A stretch of 64,000 nucleotides of DNA from Rhizobium aethiopicum. GTDB taxonomy: Bacteria > Pseudomonadota > Alphaproteobacteria > Rhizobiales > Rhizobiaceae. Made by a program: the position numbers and the translations under genes. Shown here piece by piece: positions 8,643 to 17,873 of the stretch; positions within the stretch are counted from its first letter, which is position 1; every line of letters begins with the position of its first letter. The stretch covers positions 40,317-104,316 of the forward strand of contig NZ_JACIFV010000022.1 of the NCBI RefSeq assembly GCF_014197535.1. The letters are read 5' to 3'. The notes beneath the pieces were generated by a model that did no database searches, was not told the DNA's origin, and was given only the letters and a program-made list of their open reading frames with translations.

Positions 8643-9383
8643 TCAGAAGCCCGCCGCATCGACAACGCCCTCGTCACAGCCGAACGAGGTTTTTCCCGCT
8701 CCCTGGATCAGATCGGCAAGGCCCGCGCTTTTTGCCGATGCCGTTCCCGCATCCGCAGACAGGCCGATCGTCAACTCGCTGATCACCCTGGCATTGCCGG
8801 CTCGCCGGCAGCTCATCTTGACGCGCTCGCCCGCACCCGGCCCGAAGCTCTTGTCGAAAGCAGCCTTGACCGCCTCGGCCTTGACCGTCTTGCCGATATT
8901 GGCGGCAAAGAGATCGCGCACGGCCGATGCGTTGAGCGCCTCCACCAGATGGACGCCGACGCCGAAATATTCCTCCACGCTCATTTTCGTGCAGGTGCCA
9001 TGCTTTATCCATTCGTGCCGTTCGAGGCCGGACTGCGTGCCGGGCATCGCCTTTGCAAGCGACGCCTGCGTCTCGGCCGAAAGCGCGACATCAGGCAATG
9101 TATCCCATTTGCCGTCCTTGTCGGCAGCCTTCTGGTCGTCGCTGACGCCGCAATAATCCTGCCGCATCGGCCACAGGCCGTGCAGCGAGAAATTCGTCGC
9201 GTCATGGCGCTCGCCGGTCTGGCTGGCGCATTCGGGCTTCTTCTGGTTCGTCTGGCAGAAAGCGGGCTGCCAGCTCGCAGCAAGAATGAAACGGGTACGG
9301 CCCTCGGCCTCCTGCGCCACGGCAGCGCCGGCAAGGATCATCGACACGGCGAACGTAAAGGTACGCAACTGCATGCTGCTCAT
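8643..9383 (-). CDS. Secreted ribonuclease T2 family protein
   Basis: 246 residues from ATG 9383 (the frame is open to 9443, but 9383 begins a clean signal peptide ending near AGAAVAQ). Both active-site blocks of RNase T2 are present: CAS I HGLWP (catalytic His68) and CAS II HEWIKHGTC (123-131, with Glu124, Lys127 and His128). Several Cys residues fit periplasmic disulfides. The enzyme should cleave RNA with 2',3'-cyclic intermediates in the periplasm or outside, releasing nucleotides for scavenging. It has no obvious operon partner. Confidence 0.88.
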   Translation of the reverse strand: MSSMQLRTFTFAVSMILAGAAVAQEAEGRTRFILAASWQPAFCQTNQKKPECASQTGERHDATNFSLHGLWPMRQDYCGVSDDQKAADKDGKWDTLPDVALSAETQASLAKAMPGTQSGLERHEWIKHGTCTKMSVEEYFGVGVHLVEALNASAVRDLFAANIGKTVKAEAVKAAFDKSFGPGAGERVKMSCRRAGNARVISELTIGLSADAGTASAKSAGLADLIQGAGKTSFGCDEGVVDAAGF

Positions 9384-9640
9384 TTCAACCCCCAAAGAAG
9401 AACAATGCAGGAACAGATAAGCACAAAGAGTAAACGGCAGCAACCCTGAATCGCAACTATCCTGGAATTTGTTATCGACTGAGCCTCGCCGGAAACAGTC
9501 GGCCGTTCCGGGGAGCTCACTGTTCTTGAGTCACGCACGGACGCTGTCGCACTTATGGTTGCAGAATATTCGTTTAAATCGATTCCGCTTTAAGGAATTA
9601 TGCAGTAGCGATCTGCTCTGCTGCGGCAGGGAGGATCCGG

Positions 9641-10570
9641 ATGTTTTCTGATACGCAAAGACTCGCCATAGGGGAAGCGTCTCTGGCCTATCACCATGCC
9701 GAGGCTACCCACCCGGCACGCGGCATCCTATTGGTCTCGCACGGCCTGGCGGAGCACTCGAAGCGATATGGCCGCTTTGCCGAGGCGATGGCGGCGCGCG
9801 GCTATCACGTCTATGCCCATGATCACCGCGGCCATGGCGAGACGACCGCGCCCGACGCGCCGATCGGCCGCTTCGCCGGCCGCAATGGCGTCGACCGGGT
9901 GATCGGCGACGTCATCGCCATGCGCGCCCATGCGGCCTCGCGCCATCCCGGCCTCAAGGTGATCCTCTTCGGCCACTCGATGGGCGGCCTCGTGGCGCTC
10001 AATGCCGCCGTCACCGCTCCAGCCGACTTCGACGCCGTCGCCGTGTGGAATTCGAATTTCGCCGTCGGCCTTGCCGGCCGAGCCGCCCAGGCGATCCTGC
10101 TTGCCGAGCGGATGCTGAAGGGCTCCGACGTGCCGAGCGGCCTCTTGCCGAAGCTCACCTTCGCAGCTTGGGGAAAATCGATCCCGGACCGCCGCACCGA
10201 GCTTGACTGGCTGTCGCGCCATGCCGATGAAGTCGACAAATATATCGTCGATCCGCTCTGCGGCTTCGATGCTTCGGTCTCCCTCTGGCTCGATCTCTTC
10301 GAACTGACGTTTCGCGCACCGCAGAAGCTCCATCTCGACCGCCTGCCGCGCGACATGCCGATCCATCTGGTCGGCGGCGGCGAGGATCCGGCGACGGAGC
10401 GTGGAAAAGCCGTGCTCTGGCTGTCAAACCATTTGAAAGCCCAAGGCTTCTCTCGTATCAGCGCTCAGATATATCAGGATATGCGACACGAAACGCTGAA
10501 CGAGATCGGCGCCGACGCGGCGACCGCCGCCTTCGCGCACTGGTGCGACGAGGCACTCGCAAGATCCTGA
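9641..10570 (+). CDS. Alpha/beta hydrolase, lysophospholipase (PldB) type
   Basis: 309 residues, no signal peptide. The fold markers of the serine-hydrolase lysophospholipase group are present: oxyanion region LLVSHGLAEHS, DHRGHG, nucleophile elbow GHSMGG with Ser113, acid probably Asp in GGGEDPATE, and His in MRHETLNE near the C-terminus. It probably hydrolyses a monoacyl ester; the substrate is unknown. The next gene starts 17 bp downstream, and the following three genes are also tightly spaced, so it may lead an operon. Confidence 0.8.
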   Translation: MFSDTQRLAIGEASLAYHHAEATHPARGILLVSHGLAEHSKRYGRFAEAMAARGYHVYAHDHRGHGETTAPDAPIGRFAGRNGVDRVIGDVIAMRAHAASRHPGLKVILFGHSMGGLVALNAAVTAPADFDAVAVWNSNFAVGLAGRAAQAILLAERMLKGSDVPSGLLPKLTFAAWGKSIPDRRTELDWLSRHADEVDKYIVDPLCGFDASVSLWLDLFELTFRAPQKLHLDRLPRDMPIHLVGGGEDPATERGKAVLWLSNHLKAQGFSRISAQIYQDMRHETLNEIGADAATAAFAHWCDEALARS

Positions 10571-10587
10571 GGCAGAGAGATTCCATC

Positions 10588-11544
10588 ATGAGCAGCACTT
10601 CCGCCCGCCCCGCTTCGTCCGCCTCCGAGGTGACGACGGGGCTTGCGCTGATGTTTCTGTCGGTGATGGTCTCGCCGCTCATCGATATCTTCGCCAAGCT
10701 TGCCGTCGTCACCGTCCCGTCCGCCGAGATCACCGCCGGCCGCTTCGTTGTGCAGGCACTCTGCATGCTGCCGATCGTGCTATGGCGGCGCAGCTTTGCC
10801 GATTTTTCTTGGCGCCAGAGCCTGTTCCACGCCATCCGCGGCTTCATCATCACCGTCTCGATGATCTCTTTCGTCACCACGTTGAAATACATGGCGGTCG
10901 CCGACGCGATCGCGATCTTCTTCATCGAGCCGATTATCGTGACCATCCTCGGCGGCATTTTCCTCAAGGAGACGATCGGCTGGCGGCGTTACACCGCCTG
11001 CGGCGTCGGCTTCTTCGGGGCGATGCTGATAATTCAGCCGAGTTTCGAAGAGGTCGGCTACATCGCGCTCCTGCCCGTCCTGACGGCGCTCTGCGTCGCA
11101 ACCTTCGTGTTGATGACCCGCGTCCTCTCACACAGCGAGGACCCTTGGTCGATGCAGTTTCAGATGGGCATCTGGGGCTTGCTCTTCTGCGCCCTCCTGC
11201 TTTTTGTCGGTGAAGGAAGCGGCTCCGATCTCTTCGATCCCGTCATGCCTGTAGGCAGCGCCTGGTTCTACGTCGCCGGCGTCGGGGCTATGGCCGCCAT
11301 AGCCGGAATCCTCGGCGTCTATGCCTATCGGGCAGCACCGGCGTCGACGCTGGCACCGCTGCAATATCTCGAGATCGTCTCAGCTACGGTCTTCGCCTGG
11401 CTTGTTTTCGGCGATTTTCCGGATGCGATCAAATGGCTCGGCATCACGATCATCATGGCGTCGGGCTTCTACATCCTATGGCGCGAGCGCCGCTTTGCTT
11501 CAAAGCCCGTATCCGATACATCTGAGGTGACGCTGGCGCCGTAG
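10588..11544 (+). CDS. EamA/DMT-family transporter
   Basis: 318-residue polytopic membrane protein with two EamA repeats (about ten helices). ATG 10588 is chosen because the open frame before it overlaps the hydrolase gene. A Gly/Glu-rich loop (VGEGSGSDLF) divides the halves and the second repeat shows YAYRAAPASTLAPLQYLEIV, a typical motif. It lies 17 bp after the hydrolase and 17 bp before the CoA-transferase gene, suggesting transport of a metabolite used by this operon. Confidence 0.8.
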   Translation: MSSTSARPASSASEVTTGLALMFLSVMVSPLIDIFAKLAVVTVPSAEITAGRFVVQALCMLPIVLWRRSFADFSWRQSLFHAIRGFIITVSMISFVTTLKYMAVADAIAIFFIEPIIVTILGGIFLKETIGWRRYTACGVGFFGAMLIIQPSFEEVGYIALLPVLTALCVATFVLMTRVLSHSEDPWSMQFQMGIWGLLFCALLLFVGEGSGSDLFDPVMPVGSAWFYVAGVGAMAAIAGILGVYAYRAAPASTLAPLQYLEIVSATVFAWLVFGDFPDAIKWLGITIIMASGFYILWRERRFASKPVSDTSEVTLAP

Positions 11545-11561
11545 ACACCGACGGGAGGAAC

Positions 11562-12764
11562 ATGACCGAGACCGCGACGAACAAGCCGCCGCTTGCAGGC
11601 ATCCGGGTGATCGAGCTTGCCCGCGTGCTCGCCGGCCCCTGGGCGGGCCAGATGCTTGCCGATCTCGGCGCCGACGTCATCAAGGTGGAAAATCCCGACG
11701 GTGGCGACGACACCCGCCAATGGGGCCCGCCCTTCGTCGAAGGTGCCGACGGCGAAAATCTCTCGGCCGCCTATTACCACGCCGCCAATCGCGGCAAGCG
11801 CTCCATCACCGCCGACCTCAAGAGCCCTGAAGGCCAGGAACTCGTCCGTCGTCTCATAGCCACCGCCGATGTGGTGATCGAGAATTTCAAGGTCGGCGGC
11901 CTCGTCAAATACGGGCTGGATTACGACAGCGTTCGCAAGCTGAACCCGAGGCTCGTCTATTGCTCGATCACCGGCTTCGGCCAGACCGGCCCCTATGCCG
12001 GTCTCGCCGGCTACGATTATATCGTCCAGGGCATGTCCGGCTTCATGTCGATAACAGGCGAGCCGGACGGCCAGCCGATGAAAGCGGGCGTGGCAATTGC
12101 CGACATCTTCACCGGCATCTATGCCGTTTCGGCGATCGAGGCCGCCCTGATCCATGCCCTGAAGTCAGGCGAAGGCCAGTTGATCGACATGGCCCTGCTC
12201 GACGTGCAATCGGCCGTGCTCGCCAATCAGAACATGAACTACCTCATCTCCGGAGTCGCACCGACCCGCCTCGGCAACGCCCATCCGAACATCTCGCCCT
12301 ATGAGGTCGTGCCGACGGCCGACGGTTTTCTCATTCTGGCCGTCGGCAATGACGGCCAGTTCCGCCGCCTCTCTGCCATCCTCGGCCTGGAGACGATCGC
12401 GGATGACGCGCGTTTCTCCGCCAACAAGGCCCGGGTCGCCAACCGCGGCGAGGTGCGCCGCCTGATCTCCACCGAGACGCTGAAATGGCAGAAGGCTGAT
12501 CTCCTGAAGGCCTGTGAGCAGAACGCGGTTCCATCCGGCGCGATCAACACGATCGAGGAAATGTTCGCCGACCCGCAGGTGCAGGCCCGCGGCCTGCGCA
12601 TCGACCTTGGCGATGCCGTCGGCACCGTCATTCCCGGGGTCAGGACGCCGGTGGTGCTGTCGGAAACACCGTTGCGCTACGTCAGGCCCAGCCCGCGTCT
12701 CGGTGAACACAGGGAAGAAATTCTGGCAGAACTCGCCGAGCTTGAGAGGAAGGCATCGTCATGA
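11562..12764 (+). CDS. CaiB/BaiF (class III) CoA-transferase
   Basis: A 400-residue class III CoA-transferase. It opens with PLAGIRVIELARVLAGPWAG and ADLGADVIKVENP, hallmarks of the family. The probable catalytic aspartate, which forms the acyl-anhydride in formyl-CoA transferase, lies in GVAIADIFTGIYA. It moves CoA between two carboxylic acids; formyl-CoA:oxalate and succinyl-CoA-type activities are known in the family, so the substrate is open. The downstream ThDP enzyme starts 13 bp later, so the acid or acyl-CoA may pass to it. Confidence 0.86.
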   Translation: MTETATNKPPLAGIRVIELARVLAGPWAGQMLADLGADVIKVENPDGGDDTRQWGPPFVEGADGENLSAAYYHAANRGKRSITADLKSPEGQELVRRLIATADVVIENFKVGGLVKYGLDYDSVRKLNPRLVYCSITGFGQTGPYAGLAGYDYIVQGMSGFMSITGEPDGQPMKAGVAIADIFTGIYAVSAIEAALIHALKSGEGQLIDMALLDVQSAVLANQNMNYLISGVAPTRLGNAHPNISPYEVVPTADGFLILAVGNDGQFRRLSAILGLETIADDARFSANKARVANRGEVRRLISTETLKWQKADLLKACEQNAVPSGAINTIEEMFADPQVQARGLRIDLGDAVGTVIPGVRTPVVLSETPLRYVRPSPRLGEHREEILAELAELERKASS

Positions 12765-12777
12765 AGAAGGTATCATT

Positions 12778-14436
12778 ATGACAAAGACGGGCGGGGAATT
12801 GATCGTCGAGGCGCTGAAGGCGAACGGTGTCAAACGCCTGTCCTGCGTGCCCGGCGAGAGTTTCCTCGCCGTTCTCGACGCCTTGCGCGACAGCGATATC
12901 GACGTCCTCGTCTGCCGGCAGGAAGGCGGAGCGGCGATGATGGCCGATTGCTGGGGCAGACTGACCGGCGAGCCCGGCATCTGCATGGTGACCCGCGGTC
13001 CCGGCGCCACCAACGCCTCCGCCGGCCTGCATATATCGAGACAGGATTCTATCCCGATGATCCTCTTCATCGGCCAGGTGCAGCGAGAGGCCCGTGAACG
13101 GGAGGCCTTCCAGGAGGTCGAGTTCCGCCGCGCCTTCACCGAATTCGCCAAATGGGTGGGCGAGATCGACGACGCCGCCCGCATTCCCGAATTCGTCACC
13201 CGCGCCTTTGCGGTCGCAACCTCCGGCCGTCCCGGCCCCGTGGTGCTGACGCTGCCGGAAGACATGCTACGCGACGAGGTCGAGGCGCCCCGCGCCAGGC
13301 GTTATGCCAGCGTCGAGGCCCATCCCGGCCGCAGCCAGATCGACGATCTTTATGTAAGACTCTTGAAGGCCGAACGGCCGATGGTGATCCTCGGCGGCAC
13401 ACGCTGGGATGCCGATGCCGTCGCCGATTTCGCAATCTTCGCAGAGCGTTTTCAGCTGCCGGTGGGCTGCTCCTTCCGCCGGCAGATGCTGTTCGATCAT
13501 CTCCATCCCTGTTATGCCGGCGATGTCGGCATCGGCATCAATCCGGCGCTCGCCAAGGAGATCAAGGAGAGCGACCTGCTGATCCTGCTCGGCGGCCGCA
13601 TGTCGGAAATGCCGTCCTCCGGCTATACGCTGCTCGACATCCCCTACCCGGCCCAGTCGCTCGTTCATATCCATCCGGACCCGTCGGAGCTCGGCCGCGT
13701 CTATCGTCCCGATCTTGCCATCTGCGCCAGCCCCGCCGATTTTGTCGAGGCACTCGCTGATCTCGAAGCTCCGGCCGAGCCACGCTGGGCGGAGCGGACC
13801 GCGCATATGCACCAGGCCTATCTCGCCTGGTCGAAGCCGCCAGCGACGGGTCCGGGCGCCGTCCATATGGGACCGATCATGGAGTGGCTGGAAGGCCATA
13901 TCGAGCCGGAAACGATCTTCACCAATGGCGCCGGCAACTACGCCACCTGGCTGCACCGCTTCCATCGTTTCCGCCGCTTCAACACCCAGGCCGCCCCCAC
14001 CTCCGGCTCGATGGGCTACGGCCTGCCGGCGGCGGTGGCCGCCAAGCGGCTCTTTCCCGAGCGCGAGGTCATCTGTTTTGCCGGCGACGGCTGCTTCCTG
14101 ATGCACGGCCAGGAATTCGCCACCGCCATCCGCTACCAGCTACCGATCATCGCAATCGTCGTCAACAACGGCATGTACGGCACGATCCGTATGCACCAGG
14201 AGCGCGAATATCCCGGCCGCGTCAGCAGCACCGATCTGACAAACCCCGACTTCGCGGCCCTTGCCCGCGCCTATGGCGGCCACGGCGAGACGGTGGAAAG
14301 CACGGAGGAATTCGCCCCGGCTTTCGAGCGCGCGCGCGCAAGCGGAAAACCGGCGATCATCGAGGTCAAACTCGATCCGGAAGCGATCACACCGACGCGC
14401 ACGTTGTCCGAAATCGCGCAAACAAAAAGCCGGTAA
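12778..14436 (+). CDS. Thiamine-diphosphate-dependent enzyme (acetolactate synthase-like)
   Basis: 552 residues from ATG 12778. The three-domain ThDP fold is clear. Catalytic Glu49 is in CRQEGGAAMMA, a central domain contains MVILGGTRWDADAV, and the ThDP/Mg site is GDGCFLMHGQE...NNGMYG. It could be a carboligase or a 2-oxoacid/oxalyl-CoA-type decarboxylase; these cannot be separated by eye. Tight coupling to a CaiB/BaiF transferase recalls the frc-oxc pair of oxalate catabolism, but I do not see oxc-specific features and leave it unnamed. Confidence 0.82.
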   Translation: MTKTGGELIVEALKANGVKRLSCVPGESFLAVLDALRDSDIDVLVCRQEGGAAMMADCWGRLTGEPGICMVTRGPGATNASAGLHISRQDSIPMILFIGQVQREAREREAFQEVEFRRAFTEFAKWVGEIDDAARIPEFVTRAFAVATSGRPGPVVLTLPEDMLRDEVEAPRARRYASVEAHPGRSQIDDLYVRLLKAERPMVILGGTRWDADAVADFAIFAERFQLPVGCSFRRQMLFDHLHPCYAGDVGIGINPALAKEIKESDLLILLGGRMSEMPSSGYTLLDIPYPAQSLVHIHPDPSELGRVYRPDLAICASPADFVEALADLEAPAEPRWAERTAHMHQAYLAWSKPPATGPGAVHMGPIMEWLEGHIEPETIFTNGAGNYATWLHRFHRFRRFNTQAAPTSGSMGYGLPAAVAAKRLFPEREVICFAGDGCFLMHGQEFATAIRYQLPIIAIVVNNGMYGTIRMHQEREYPGRVSSTDLTNPDFAALARAYGGHGETVESTEEFAPAFERARASGKPAIIEVKLDPEAITPTRTLSEIAQTKSR

Positions 14437-14474
14437 GTCGCCCCACCGGCTTTGAGAGACGGACTGCGGCGACC

Positions 14475-14819
14475 TTAGTCGAGCGCAGCCGTGACGATGA
14501 ACTCGACCTTGTATTTCGGCGCGGCGAGCTTGGCTTCGCTGGTGGCCCGTGCCGGCGGATTGGCCGGATCGATCCAGGCTTCCCAGGCTGCGTTCATCTC
14601 GCCGAAATAAGCAATGTCGGAAAGATAGACGAGGGTCTGCAGGATCTTCGACTTGCTGCTGCCGGCGGCCGCCAGCAGACGGTCGACTTCGGCAAGCGCA
14701 GACTTGCACTGATCGGTGACGCTTTCGCCCTCGCCCACCTGGCCTGCGAGGTAGACCGTGTTGCCGTGAATGACGGCGCCGCTCATGCGTGCGCCGACGT
14801 CGATACGCTTAATGCTCAT
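14475..14819 (-). CDS. RidA/YjgF/YER057c/UK114 family protein
   Basis: 114 residues, full length for a Rid domain. GNTVYLAGQVG, LLAAAGSSKSKILQTLVYL and PPARATSEAKLAAPKYKVEF match the family, including the Arg that contacts the imine substrate in RidA. Archetypal RidA hydrolyses reactive enamine/imine intermediates of PLP enzymes; subgroup Rid1 to Rid7 cannot be decided here. It converges with the ThDP gene. The next upstream gene is 72 bp away on the same strand. Confidence 0.85.
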   Translation of the reverse strand: MSIKRIDVGARMSGAVIHGNTVYLAGQVGEGESVTDQCKSALAEVDRLLAAAGSSKSKILQTLVYLSDIAYFGEMNAAWEAWIDPANPPARATSEAKLAAPKYKVEFIVTAALD

Positions 14820-14891
14820 TATCGTCTCCTGAGTGAATGGAAGTGGCGGCGCTGCGGAGCAGCGCCTGAAAATCAGCGCCCCGTACGACGC

Positions 14892-15230
14892 TCAATTGCG
14901 GATATGCTGAGTTTTCTGGTAGATCGCCGTCGAGCGCGCCCCCGAGCGGCAATAGCCGAGCATTGGCCGCGGGAATTCGTCCAGCGCATCGACCATGCCC
15001 TGCACCGCCTCTTCGGTCACGCCCATCGGTCCAACCGGGACATGGGCGATATCGAGTCCGAGCTCTTTGGCACGCGCCTCGATGAAGGAGAATGATGTCT
15101 GGTCGGGGCTTTCATGATCGGGGCGATGGCAGACGATCGATTTGAAGCCCAGCGCCTTGATCGCGTCGAGGTCCTCAAGCGTGATCTGCCCCGAAACCGA
15201 ATATTCATCGTCGATCTGGCGAATATCCAT
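14892..15230 (-). CDS. TIGR01244/DUF442-type phosphatase or sulfur-transferase domain protein
   Basis: 112-residue single-domain protein. It opens with MDIRQIDDEYSVSGQIT, has VCHRPDHE in the middle and the phosphatase-like loop YCRSGARS (Cys-x5-Arg) near the C-terminus. That domain is the one fused to a beta-lactamase fold in Blh-type persulfide/sulfide-detoxification proteins; here it is stand-alone. The Cys-x5-Arg loop is intact, so it is probably active as a phosphatase or sulfurtransferase. No metallo-beta-lactamase gene lies beside it. Confidence 0.75.
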   Translation of the reverse strand: MDIRQIDDEYSVSGQITLEDLDAIKALGFKSIVCHRPDHESPDQTSFSFIEARAKELGLDIAHVPVGPMGVTEEAVQGMVDALDEFPRPMLGYCRSGARSTAIYQKTQHIRN

Positions 15231-15302
15231 CGTCTTGTCTCCTCAAAGATCGTGGGCTGATGGTCTACGACGGGAGCCCCGCAAGCGTCAACAACACTTC
15301 AC

Positions 15303-16142
15303 TCACAGGAACGCAAAGGTCAGCGCATAGCTGCGGCTTTCGCCCGGGGCGAGCATGTTGAATTCACCTGCCGCCTGAAGCTCATCGCGCGTGACCCAGC
15401 GATGCGACACCGGCTCGATGCCGAGGATATGGGCGGGCGCCTTCTGGTTTCGCCAGACCTGCAGATAGGGCAGCGTATCGGCGCGGAAGCGCACGCTGAG
15501 CGTCCTGCCGCCTATTGCGGCGATCGGCCCGAGACGGACCTCGGCCAAGCTCTCCTCCGTCGCCGTCGCCGCCACACAGAAGATGCCGCCCGGCTCCTCG
15601 CCGAATGTCCACGGGAAGCCGCCATTCTCCAGCATCCGGCCTTCGAGCCGCGTGCCGTCATCCAGCCATTTGCCGCCGACATTCATATGGTACATCAGGA
15701 AGGTCGGCATCACCTGATCGCTGGTATTGATAACCCGGTCTTCAAGCCGCACCTCGCCGTTCACGCCGTCGATCCGCCACAGCCGCTCGATGCGCTGCGG
15801 CAATCCCTCGACGGTGATGATGTCGATATCGGCGCGGCATTCGGCATTGCCATTCTCGTGTTTCGTCCACAGGATCTTGGCGGCGTGGCCGGAGGCCGAT
15901 CCGTGCAGCGGATAGACCTTGCCGTCGGCACGGCCGGCGATCAGCTGGCGATGGCGGATATGATCCGGCCCGCAGGTGAAGAGAAAACCTTCGAGCGAGT
16001 GGTCGATTCGCGGATCCCCATCGTCGGGAATGGCGCGCTTTGGCGCGATATCGACGCCGTCGACGATGCATCCGCCGATATCCAGCACCGATGTTTCATC
16101 GAGCATCAGGCGCGGCCCGCTTGCAGCGGCAAATTCGATCAT
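15303..16142 (-). CDS. Aldose 1-epimerase-like protein (DUF4432 type)
   Basis: 279 residues from ATG 16142, which follows GAGGAG at proper spacing; the open frame upstream to 16265 is judged non-coding. The all-beta sugar-mutarotase-like sequence includes CGPDHIRHRQ, YPLHGSASGH and a central YHMNVGGKW, as in the galactose-mutarotase superfamily. It may bind or epimerise a sugar, but the exact activity is unknown. It stands alone between two divergent or convergent genes. Confidence 0.65.
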   Translation of the reverse strand: MIEFAAASGPRLMLDETSVLDIGGCIVDGVDIAPKRAIPDDGDPRIDHSLEGFLFTCGPDHIRHRQLIAGRADGKVYPLHGSASGHAAKILWTKHENGNAECRADIDIITVEGLPQRIERLWRIDGVNGEVRLEDRVINTSDQVMPTFLMYHMNVGGKWLDDGTRLEGRMLENGGFPWTFGEEPGGIFCVAATATEESLAEVRLGPIAAIGGRTLSVRFRADTLPYLQVWRNQKAPAHILGIEPVSHRWVTRDELQAAGEFNMLAPGESRSYALTFAFL

Positions 16143-16397
16143 CTCGGGTCTCCTCAAGGATTTATCGGCCGCCGTAGCGTTAGATTTCGCACTGGCCTTC
16201 GTCAATCGGCGCCGTTCTCCTCTTGCGCTTTTGCCGCAACCGTGGATTTTGCGGAACGGACACAAGGATGCAAACGTTTATGAGTAAAAGGAAATCTTAG
16301 GGATTTTCATATTTTGTTCAGCACGCTTTCATAAATTCCACACTAGCGTCAAAATTCGCGGGTGTGTGTCGGCCAGTCACTGTTCGAGGTGTGAGAC

Positions 16398-17798
16398 GTG
16401 AATCGCTTTTTGAAGTCGGCATTTTCGCTTGCGGCCCTGCTGGCAGCCGTTTCGGCTGCAGCACCACAGGCTGGCGCGCAGCAGTTTCGTGACCGTCGGC
16501 AGAGTGATGTCGTACTGGTGACGCCGAACGGCGAAATCCTCGATTATGTCCCTCGCGGCTTTGCCTATGCCCGCGACCGCAGCGGCAACCGCGTGCTGAT
16601 CGACGCCTACGGCAACGTCGTCGCCACCGAAATGCGCGCCCGCGGTTACTACCCGCCCCGCCCCGGTCCTCGTGAGGTCTACTCCGACCAGGGCGGCAAC
16701 GATCCCTATTATGCGGACGACAACCCCTATGGCGACACGCGTTATTCCGAGCGCGGCGCCGTCACCGGCGGCATTCCGCGCGACGCAGCGATCGAGCGCC
16801 TGCCGCTCGGCGAGGAGCCCTATCCGGACGACAACAGCATCGGTAATCCGCAATCGGGCGACGATTACGCCTCGATCGATCCCGATCAGCAGATCCCGCC
16901 CGCCGATGCGCCGAAGGCAGCACCTGACGAGCCCGTGATCACCCTGAAGAACAAGTCGAAGCCCGAGATCGTCGCGCTGCAGGTCTTCCTCGACCGCGCC
17001 GGCATCTCTCCCGGTGTCATTGACGGGCACATGGGCTCGAACGTCACCAAGGGCATTTATGCTTACGACCAGATGACAGGGTCAAAGCTCGACCCCAACG
17101 ACACCGATGCCATTCTGGAAGAGCTGCGCATGAACGGCGGCCTGCCCGTCGTCAGCTATACGATCACGCCGGCCGATGCCGCCGGCCCCTTCGTCGCCGA
17201 GATCCCTGAAGATTATTCGCATAAGGCGCTGCTGCCGTCGCTCGCCTATACCTCGACCACTGAAATGCTTGCCGAGCGTTTCCATATGGACGAGGCCTTC
17301 CTCAAGGAGATGAACCCCGGCGTCGATTTCAGCGTTCCCGGCACGGTGATCAAGGTCGTCAATCCCGGCGAAGCGAAGACCGGCGAGGTCGCCCGCATCA
17401 TCGCCGACAAGGGGCGCAAACAGGTTTTCGCCTATGACGGCGCCGGCAATCTCATCGCCGCCTACCCGGCTTCGATCGGCTCAACAGACACCCCCTCCCC
17501 GTCCGGCACGGTGACGGTCGAGCGCGTCGCGTTCAATCCCGGTTATACCTACAACCCGAAGATCAACTTTCAGCAGGGCGCCAACGACAAGATCCTCAAC
17601 ATTCCCCCTGGCCCGAACGGCCCGGTCGGCACCGTCTGGATGGCGCTTTCCAGGCCGACCTACGGCATCCACGGCACGCCGGAGCCCTCCAAGATCGGCC
17701 GCACCCAGAGCCACGGCTGCATTCGCCTGACCAACTGGGATGCAACCGAGCTTGCGAAAATGGTCAAGCCCGGTGTGACGGTCGAGTTCGTCGACTGA
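16398..17798 (+). CDS. L,D-transpeptidase (YkuD) with peptidoglycan-binding region
   Basis: 466 residues with a Sec signal peptide (cleavage near AGAQQ). A long Pro/Asp-rich linker is followed by a peptidoglycan-binding-like region (about 180-235), then a YkuD domain to the C-terminus. The catalytic signature HGTPEPSKIGRTQSHGCIRL has Cys441 and the preceding His. It should make 3-3 cross-links in peptidoglycan or attach proteins to it, a dominant mode in polar-growing Rhizobiales. A hairpin terminator lies just downstream. Confidence 0.9.
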   Translation: MNRFLKSAFSLAALLAAVSAAAPQAGAQQFRDRRQSDVVLVTPNGEILDYVPRGFAYARDRSGNRVLIDAYGNVVATEMRARGYYPPRPGPREVYSDQGGNDPYYADDNPYGDTRYSERGAVTGGIPRDAAIERLPLGEEPYPDDNSIGNPQSGDDYASIDPDQQIPPADAPKAAPDEPVITLKNKSKPEIVALQVFLDRAGISPGVIDGHMGSNVTKGIYAYDQMTGSKLDPNDTDAILEELRMNGGLPVVSYTITPADAAGPFVAEIPEDYSHKALLPSLAYTSTTEMLAERFHMDEAFLKEMNPGVDFSVPGTVIKVVNPGEAKTGEVARIIADKGRKQVFAYDGAGNLIAAYPASIGSTDTPSPSGTVTVERVAFNPGYTYNPKINFQQGANDKILNIPPGPNGPVGTVWMALSRPTYGIHGTPEPSKIGRTQSHGCIRLTNWDATELAKMVKPGVTVEFVD

Positions 17799-17825
17799 GC
17801 CAAAGCCAAAATGGTCACAAACGAT

Positions 17826-17854
17826 AAGGCCGCCGGATCGCTCCGACGGCCTTT
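17826..17854 (+). terminator. Hairpin terminator of the L,D-transpeptidase gene
   Basis: AAGGCCG-CCGGA pairs with TCCG-ACGGCCTT around a short loop, followed by TTTCTGTTT. It lies 27 bases past the stop and between convergent genes. Confidence 0.65.
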
Positions 17855-17873
17855 CTGTTTCATGCTTGGATAT

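Noticed and set aside
7913..8782. 289-codon plus-strand ORF
   Set aside because: It runs antisense to ettA and the RNase T2 gene and has no domain.
11453..12155. Minus-strand ORFs opposite the CoA-transferase
   Set aside because: They are antisense shadows of a clear CaiB/BaiF gene.
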